From an uncultured Muribaculaceae bacterium (GTDB taxonomy: Bacteria; Bacteroidota; Bacteroidia; Bacteroidales; Muribaculaceae), in the NCBI GenBank assembly GCA_910584735.1, contig CAJUBM010000024.1, forward strand, positions 1 through 27,832: a DNA stretch of 27,832 nt, given 5' to 3'. The notes beneath the pieces were generated by a model. The model worked only from the letters and a program-made list of their open reading frames with translations. It searched no databases and had not been told where the DNA came from. A program made the translations under genes and the position numbers. This document shows positions 22,920 through 27,832 of this stretch, piece after piece (the first letter of the stretch is position 1; each line of letters starts with the position of its first letter).

Positions 22920-24080
22920 ATGAAAAAATATCTTGTGACAGGTGGCGCGGGGTTTATAGGCGCCAACTTTGTGAAATATCTTTTGGAAGCATATGGAGGG
23001 GATGTCGAGGTTGTTGTCCTTGACAAACTTACATATGCAGGTCATGTAGAGAGCCTTTCGGCCGAACTTGACCGGGAGAATGTGCGTCTGGTTGTGGGCG
23101 ATGTAAACGACGGCCCGCTCGTAGAGGGGATTATGGAGGATTTTGATCCTGACTATGTGGTGAACTTCGCCGCCGAGAGCCATGTGGACCGTTCGATAGA
23201 CGGCCCGCGTCCGTTCCTCGAAACCAACATAATGGGTGCCCAGACGCTTTTGGAGGCAGCACGGTGTTGCTGGCAGTTGCCGGAAGGAGGTTTCCGGCAA
23301 GGGAAGCGTTTCCTGCAGATTTCTACAGACGAGGTTTATGGCTCGTTGACACGCGATAGCGGCGAACCGCGCAAACTCCATCTTGACGGGCCGCTTGAGA
23401 CTGTTGTGGCCGGGCGGCATGGCCTTAAGGCTTTCGGTCCCGGTTTCTTCACGGAAGAGACACCGTTGCACCCACATTCCCCATATTCGGCCTCAAAGGC
23501 TTCGGCTGACATGATGGCTTCGGCCTATTTCGACACATACGGTATGCCGGTATGCGTGACGCGCTGTTCCAACAACTATGGCCCTTACCAGTTTCCCGAA
23601 AAGCTGATTCCCCTGGCGATAAGGCATATCATTAAGGGAGAGAAGATTCCGGTTTATGCCCGTGGCGAGAATGTGCGCGACTGGCTGTTTGTCGCCGACC
23701 ATTGCCGTGCCATCGACCTCGTGTTAAGGGAGGGTGAGGACGGCCAGGCCTACAATATCGGGGGCTTCAACGAGCAGCAGAATATAGACGTGGTGCGTCT
23801 TTTGATTGATACCGTGAGGCGACTTGCCGAATCGGAGCCCCGCTACCGCCATATGCTGAGCATCGGGCCGGAAAAGGTAGACTACTCACTGATAGAGTTT
23901 GTGGCCGACCGTCCGGGGCATGATATGCGTTATGCCATCGATCCCTCGAAGATTGCCGGACGCCTCGGCTGGTACCCCGCTACATCTTTCGAGGACGGAA
24001 TAGAAGCCACAGTGCGTTGGTGCCTTGATAATGCCGACTGGGCCGAGGCTGTGACCGAAGGCACGGGCGGTTATCTGTAA
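22920..24080 (+). CDS. rmlB: dTDP-glucose 4,6-dehydratase
   Basis: Converts dTDP-glucose to dTDP-4-keto-6-deoxyglucose. The 386-residue product has the NAD-binding loop TGGAGFIG (7-14), NFAAESHVDRS (82-92), the catalytic STDEVYG (135-141; T136, D137, E138), the YSASK tyrosine/lysine pair (Y189, K193) and CSNNYGPYQFPEKLIP (216-231). The frame is open far upstream to 22464, but the ATG at 22920 begins right at MKKYLVTGG and follows a promoter element, so it is chosen; ATG 22902 would add six residues. About 30 residues between VYGSL and GFFTEETP (roughly 144-173) are extra compared with common RmlB proteins. It is the first of five co-directed sugar genes; rmlA follows after 9 bases. Confidence 0.95.
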   Translation: MKKYLVTGGAGFIGANFVKYLLEAYGGDVEVVVLDKLTYAGHVESLSAELDRENVRLVVGDVNDGPLVEGIMEDFDPDYVVNFAAESHVDRSIDGPRPFLETNIMGAQTLLEAARCCWQLPEGGFRQGKRFLQISTDEVYGSLTRDSGEPRKLHLDGPLETVVAGRHGLKAFGPGFFTEETPLHPHSPYSASKASADMMASAYFDTYGMPVCVTRCSNNYGPYQFPEKLIPLAIRHIIKGEKIPVYARGENVRDWLFVADHCRAIDLVLREGEDGQAYNIGGFNEQQNIDVVRLLIDTVRRLAESEPRYRHMLSIGPEKVDYSLIEFVADRPGHDMRYAIDPSKIAGRLGWYPATSFEDGIEATVRWCLDNADWAEAVTEGTGGYL

Positions 24081-24089
24081 CGGGTATTT

Positions 24090-24962
24090 ATGAAAGGAAT
24101 AGTACTTGCCGGAGGTGCCGGAACCAGGCTCCATCCGATGACTTTAGGGGTGTCGAAACAGCTTTTGCCGGTTTACGACAAACCTATGATATATTATCCT
24201 GTCTCGGTGCTTATGCTTGCCGGGATAAGGGAGGTTCTGATTATCTCTACCCCCGAGGATCTGCCGTCGTTCAGACGTCTGTTAGGCTCCGGGAAAGAAC
24301 TCGGCGTGGAGTTCAGTTATGCCGAGCAGCCGCGCCCCGAGGGGCTGGCACAGGCGTTTATAATCGGGCGTGATTTCCTCGCCGGTGATTCGGCATGCCT
24401 GGTGCTGGGTGACAATATCTTCTACGGGCAGGGACTTACGCCAATGCTCCGGGAGGCGATGGATAGCGCAGCCGGAGGGTATGCCACGGTGTTTGCATAT
24501 TCCGTGCAGAATCCTCGCCGTTACGGGGTGGTGACGCTCGGGCCTGACGGAAGGGCTGTGAATATCGTGGAGAAACCTGAGCATCCTGAGAGCGACAAGG
24601 CCGTGACGGGACTTTATTTCTATCCTTCCGACGTTGTAGATGTGGCCGCATCTGTGAGGCCGTCGGCACGCGGGGAGTTGGAAATAACCTCGGTCAACGA
24701 ATATTACATGCGTTCGGGACGGCTGAATGTAGAGATATTCGGCCGTGGGTTCGCATGGCTTGATACCGGCACTGTTGATTCTCTTATGGAGGCCTCGGGG
24801 TTCATACAGGCCATACAGAAACGGCAGGGACTTTATGTCGCCGCGTTGGAGGAGGTGGCTTTCCGGCGTGGCTTTATCGGCCGTGACCGCTTGAAGATTC
24901 TGGCTGCGGCTATGGCAAATACCGATTACGGCGCGTATCTGATGAAACTTGCCAATTCATAA
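24090..24962 (+). CDS. rmlA: Glucose-1-phosphate thymidylyltransferase
   Basis: Makes dTDP-glucose from dTTP and glucose-1-phosphate, the entry step of dTDP-sugar synthesis. The 290-residue protein starts with the nucleotide-binding GIVLAGGAGTRLHPMT (3-18), followed by SKQLLPVYDKPMIYYP (22-37), the metal-binding LGDN (106-109, D108) and EKPEHPES. Length and motifs fit the family exactly, including the C-terminal segment with FIGRDRLKILA. It lies 9 bases after rmlB and 27 before the first isomerase gene, so the four following enzymes work as one pathway. Confidence 0.96.
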   Translation: MKGIVLAGGAGTRLHPMTLGVSKQLLPVYDKPMIYYPVSVLMLAGIREVLIISTPEDLPSFRRLLGSGKELGVEFSYAEQPRPEGLAQAFIIGRDFLAGDSACLVLGDNIFYGQGLTPMLREAMDSAAGGYATVFAYSVQNPRRYGVVTLGPDGRAVNIVEKPEHPESDKAVTGLYFYPSDVVDVAASVRPSARGELEITSVNEYYMRSGRLNVEIFGRGFAWLDTGTVDSLMEASGFIQAIQKRQGLYVAALEEVAFRRGFIGRDRLKILAAAMANTDYGAYLMKLANS

Positions 24963-24989
24963 TCTCATAGATTGATTTAACATACCGAC

Positions 24990-25424
24990 TTGGAAACCAA
25001 AGTGTTCGATAATACCAGACCGAGGCTTTACCCTTTGCCTAAGCTCGTTGACCCGCGTGGGAACCTGTCGTTCCTACAGGATGGCGACCAGGTGCCGTTC
25101 GATATAGCGCGTTGCTATTGGATTTATGATGTGCCGGGCAATGCCAATCGCGACGGCCATGCTTTCTACACCTCCCGGGAGGTGATTATTGCCCTTTCGG
25201 GGAGTTTTGACGTGGTTCTTGACAGCGGCGACGGCAAACCATCACGGTTCCATATGAACCGTTCGTATAATGCCCTCTATGTGCCGCCGATGTACTGGCG
25301 TGAGATGGATAACTTCTCTACCAATTCCGTGGCCATGATAATTTCATCGACTCTCTATTCCGAGGAGGACTATATACGCGATTATGAGAAGTTTCGTTCG
25401 ATTGCCATGTCGGAGAACGTATGA
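24990..25424 (+). CDS. FdtA/QdtA-like cupin (WxcM family), first copy, altered motif
   Basis: A 144-residue cupin of the WxcM/FdtA/QdtA family, whose active members isomerise dTDP-4-keto-6-deoxyglucose to the 3-keto sugar. Family landmarks: DPRGNLSFLQ (21-30), CYWIYDVPG (42-50), ALSGSFDVVLD (68-78), YVPPMYWREMDNFS (97-110) and EEDYIRDY. The active-site segment, RGGHAH in well-known members, reads RDGHAF here (54-59): the second histidine is Phe and a glycine is Asp. It may be a different isomerase specificity, an inactive partner, or a subunit of a hetero-oligomer with the next gene. The start is TTG at 24990; a GTG 4 codons in is also possible. Twenty-four bases separate it from the second copy. 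Confidence 0.82.
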   Translation: METKVFDNTRPRLYPLPKLVDPRGNLSFLQDGDQVPFDIARCYWIYDVPGNANRDGHAFYTSREVIIALSGSFDVVLDSGDGKPSRFHMNRSYNALYVPPMYWREMDNFSTNSVAMIISSTLYSEEDYIRDYEKFRSIAMSENV

Positions 25425-25448
25425 TGCATATTGTGTAGGATATAAGTT

Positions 25449-25874
25449 ATGATAAAGAATGCGCTAAAGGAATGTAGGCTCTTGGACTTGCCCAGACACG
25501 TGTCCGACCGAGGTTCGCTCACCGAGGTGGAGAACGACGATTCGTTGCCTTTCGCTATCCGGCGGGTATTCTATGTCTATGACGTGCCGGGCGATGCCGA
25601 ACGGGGCGGCCATGCCCATCGCCACGACCTGGAGCTTATCATGGCGGCAAGCGGCAGTTTCGATGTGGAAATCTGCGACGGGGAGGAGACACGTGTGTTC
25701 ACCCTGCGGCGCCCCTACCAGGGGTTGTTCGTGCCTGCGGGATTATGGCTCCAGATGAAGAATTTCTCATCCGGCTCTATAGCGCTTGTGCTTGTCTCGG
25801 AAAAATATACGGAGGAAGACTATATCCGCAATTTTGAAGACTATCTCACTTATCTCAGGCATAGAAATAGCTGA
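25449..25874 (+). CDS. FdtA/QdtA-like sugar 3,4-ketoisomerase, second copy
   Basis: A 141-residue cupin paralogous to the preceding gene. It carries the canonical RGGHAH (52-57, H55 and H57), DVPGDAERGGHAHR, AASGSFDVEICDG (66-78) and the conserved end TEEDYIRNFEDYL. The expected reaction is dTDP-4-keto-6-deoxyglucose to dTDP-3-keto-6-deoxy-hexose, with galacto (FdtA) or gluco (QdtA) configuration not decidable by eye. It feeds the aminotransferase encoded 41 bases downstream. With two isomerase paralogues in a row, this copy is the better candidate for the active enzyme. Confidence 0.88.
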   Translation: MIKNALKECRLLDLPRHVSDRGSLTEVENDDSLPFAIRRVFYVYDVPGDAERGGHAHRHDLELIMAASGSFDVEICDGEETRVFTLRRPYQGLFVPAGLWLQMKNFSSGSIALVLVSEKYTEEDYIRNFEDYLTYLRHRNS

Positions 25875-25915
25875 TTTCCGAGTCTTATTTTAGAACCCTG
25901 CTTATTGTAGCTTTT

Positions 25916-27028
25916 ATGAGATACCCGTTTTTGGATCTGGCGCCGGTGAACGCGCCGTATATAGATGAAATTTGTAAGGCGCAGGAGCGTGTGGCGCGTT
26001 CAGGCAGGTTTATCGGCGGTCCTGAGGTAGATACGTTTGAACGCAATCTGTGCAATCTTACAGGGGCGTCTTACGCTGTGGCCGTGAGCAACGGGCTGGA
26101 CGCTTTGCGGCTTATTCTGCGGGCGTGGGTGGTTATGGGTGTTATGAATCCCGGCGACGAGGTTATAGTTCCGGCCAATACCTATATCGCATCTGTCTTG
26201 GCTATAACTGATGCAGGTCTGACCCCGGTGGTGGCCGAACCCTCGGCTGAAACTTTCAATTTGGACATTGACAAAGTAGAATCGCTTATTACGCCGCGCA
26301 CACGGGCGATAATGCCCGTCCATCTCTACGGGCGTGTGTGCTATTCCGAACGTCTTGGAGAGCTTGCCCGCAGCCGAGGTTTGATGATTATAGAAGATAA
26401 TGCCCAGGCTATAGGGGCTTCGTGGCGCGGTATTTCTACGGGTAATCTCGGGGATGCGGCAGCTTTTAGCTTCTATCCAACCAAAAACATCGGAGCATTG
26501 GGTGATGCCGGGGCTGTCACCACGTCTGACAGGCTGCTGGCTTATACGGTAAGGGCGCTCGCCAATTACGGCTCAGATCGGCGTTATCACAACATATATG
26601 CAGGCTTCAACTGCCGGATGGATCCCTTGCAGGCAGCGGTGTTGAATGTAAAACTCCCGCATGTTGATGAGGAAAACGAATACCGGCGCTCAATCGCGGC
26701 CATATATCTTAAGGAGATTAAAAATCCGCATGTCACCCTTCCGTCTATGCCGGAGGATTCTCGCGAGCACGTATTCCACCAGTTCGTGGTTCTGGCCGAT
26801 AACCGTGACGCGCTGATGGCTTATCTGGCCGATAACGGTGTGGGTTGCGATATTCATTATGCCACTCCAGTGCATCGCCAGCCCTGTTATGAGGCTACCT
26901 TAGGCCAACGTTCCCACCCGGTAGCGGAATCACTTGTCGACCGCTGCCTCTCCCTGCCGATTACCCGCTGCACCTCCGCTGACGATGCTCATGCTATCGC
27001 CGCCATCATCAACCGCTTCCCGGTGTAA
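25916..27028 (+). CDS. DegT/DnrJ/EryC1/StrS-family sugar 3-aminotransferase (FdtB/QdtB-like)
   Basis: A 370-residue PLP enzyme that moves an amino group from glutamate to a keto sugar nucleotide. It starts with YPFLDLAPVNAPY, then GGPEVDTFE (34-42), VSNGLDALRL (57-66), PANTYIASVLAI (86-97), the PLP-contacting EDNAQAIGA (160-168) and the Schiff-base lysine in SFYPTKNIGALGDAGA (K190). The context with a 3,4-ketoisomerase suggests FdtB or QdtB: dTDP-3-amino-3,6-dideoxy-galactose or -glucose as product. No FdtC/QdtC-type N-acetyltransferase or glycosyltransferase follows. The last 99 bases overlap, in antisense, the end of the convergent gene on the minus strand. Confidence 0.92.
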   Translation: MRYPFLDLAPVNAPYIDEICKAQERVARSGRFIGGPEVDTFERNLCNLTGASYAVAVSNGLDALRLILRAWVVMGVMNPGDEVIVPANTYIASVLAITDAGLTPVVAEPSAETFNLDIDKVESLITPRTRAIMPVHLYGRVCYSERLGELARSRGLMIIEDNAQAIGASWRGISTGNLGDAAAFSFYPTKNIGALGDAGAVTTSDRLLAYTVRALANYGSDRRYHNIYAGFNCRMDPLQAAVLNVKLPHVDEENEYRRSIAAIYLKEIKNPHVTLPSMPEDSREHVFHQFVVLADNRDALMAYLADNGVGCDIHYATPVHRQPCYEATLGQRSHPVAESLVDRCLSLPITRCTSADDAHAIAAIINRFPV

Positions 27029-27718
27029 AGAAGGGGTGGGACGGGTCGTATGATAGGTTAGTGGAATTTCTTCAATCTCTGTGGATTTATCGGTGGCATG
27101 TTCTCCGATTGGCTCATTCTTGTCTATTGGAAGAAGAAATACTATTGATATAATCAACGTTACAACTAACGCTGTTATTCCACCGGCAATCCACCAGTTA
27201 TGGCTGTATTTTATGCGGACTTTTTCTTCAGGATTGGGTTGTTTTATTGGGGGAGAGGACATAAAGATATTGAAAATGAATGTAAATGACAGTATGCATA
27301 TCATTGCTATTATCATGTATATGCCACAGACTATGGGATGCACATCTTTTGTAATGCCTACACCCAAAACGGAAATTAGCGATATAAATGCGGCTAAGAT
27401 TCCCAAAATCTGCATGTTGTGAGCCCTTTCATCGTGGAGCATTTTCTCTGTCTCCTCTTTGAATCTTTCGGTAAGGGATGCCGCTTGTTTATTATTGCGC
27501 TCTATAGCCAGGTTTGATATACGCCTTAACAGATCGTTTGCACGTTGTTGGTATTTGTTTACAAAGTTTGATAGGAAAAGTATGTTTACAGGTTTTGATG
27601 CCGCAGAAATAAATGTGATGACAGGAATATTGTCATTTTTCTTTTTGGAATCTATTTGAATCATCTTATTATCAGCGACCTGATAATAAGACCATTCGAA
27701 AAGACCTCTCACCTGCAT
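26930..27718 (-). CDS. Coiled-coil membrane protein of unknown function
   Basis: A 262-residue protein that I cannot assign. After a globular-looking N-terminus (1-50, FEWSYYQVADNKM...PVNILFLSNFV) comes a charged, probably coiled-coil helix (about 51-100, rich in Arg, Lys, Glu, Asn and Gln). Three membrane helices follow at about 102-122, 127-151 and 176-197, then an acidic and Thr/Ser-rich tail. The last 32 residues are encoded antisense to the aminotransferase gene, suggesting the native 3' end was lost or the stop lies by chance in the neighbour. The ATG at 27718 may not be the true start: the same frame reads sensible sequence (INKLSQHLNRLKNCTASP) back to a TAA at about 27776-27778 with no usual start codon, and another frame is open to the window edge. 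The gene is AT-rich compared with its neighbours. Confidence 0.6.
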   Translation of the reverse strand: MQVRGLFEWSYYQVADNKMIQIDSKKKNDNIPVITFISAASKPVNILFLSNFVNKYQQRANDLLRRISNLAIERNNKQAASLTERFKEETEKMLHDERAHNMQILGILAAFISLISVLGVGITKDVHPIVCGIYMIIAMICILSFTFIFNIFMSSPPIKQPNPEEKVRIKYSHNWWIAGGITALVVTLIISIVFLLPIDKNEPIGEHATDKSTEIEEIPLTYHTTRPTPSLHREAVDDGGDSMSIVSGGAAGNRQGEAAVDK

Positions 27719-27832
27719 CGGGGATGCCGTGCAGTTCTTTAGGCGATTGAGATGTTGTGAGAGTTTGTTGATGGCAGTTTACTACTGGTGCGATAAAATC
27801 GCGTTAGTTTAGAAATCATCAAATAAAGAGAG

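Noticed and set aside
1..27832. CRISPR arrays, insertion sequences, rRNA, prophage genes
   Set aside because: No regularly spaced repeats, transposase or integrase motifs, rRNA-like sequence or phage structural genes were seen.

Overview
The window looks like chromosomal DNA from a gut-type member of the Bacteroidales, most likely Muribaculaceae; the family is an inference. Supporting signs are promoter elements of the Bacteroidetes form (TTTG, 19-base spacer, TAnnTTTG) before several genes, no obvious Shine-Dalgarno sites, several TTG starts, a tRNA gene without encoded CCA, and a secreted glycanase with a C-terminal tail like the type IX secretion sorting domain.

Layout. Positions 48-3263 (minus) hold a small lipoprotein, an SLC45-like sugar transporter with a large insertion, and endonuclease IV. 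From 3521 to 7462 (plus) a promoter drives aroE (shikimate dehydrogenase), a YeiH-type membrane transporter and comEC (DNA uptake channel). Positions 7527-12526 (minus) form a tight four-gene operon: PlsC-like acyltransferase, membrane metallophosphoesterase, Tex and a FolK-like protein. An AT-rich patch at 12821-13525 (minus) carries a HEPN/MNT pair whose HEPN gene is broken by an apparent 10-base deletion although its promoter is intact. A membrane O-acyltransferase and a tRNA-Met(CAT) gene with promoter and terminator follow.

Positions 15120-20315 (minus) encode a 1731-residue secreted GH81 endo-beta-1,3-glucanase with three discoidin (F5/8 type C, CBM32-like) modules. Upstream of it lie an outer-membrane beta-barrel protein, a 360-base non-coding stretch with strong hairpins, a small XRE-type regulator and a DUF2807 repeat protein.

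Positions 22865-27028 (plus) are a five-gene nucleotide-sugar operon: rmlB, rmlA, two tandem FdtA/QdtA-like cupin isomerases and a DegT-type aminotransferase. Together they should convert glucose-1-phosphate to a dTDP-3-amino-3,6-dideoxyhexose (Fuc3N or Qui3N type) for surface glycans or glycoproteins. The operon runs head-on into an AT-rich coiled-coil membrane protein gene of unknown function, overlapping it by about 99 bases.

No insertion sequence, CRISPR array, rRNA or prophage was seen. The most unusual items are the sugar transporter with a periplasmic insert, the broken HEPN/MNT pair, the paired isomerases with different active-site motifs, the modular GH81 enzyme, and the unknown membrane protein at the right edge.
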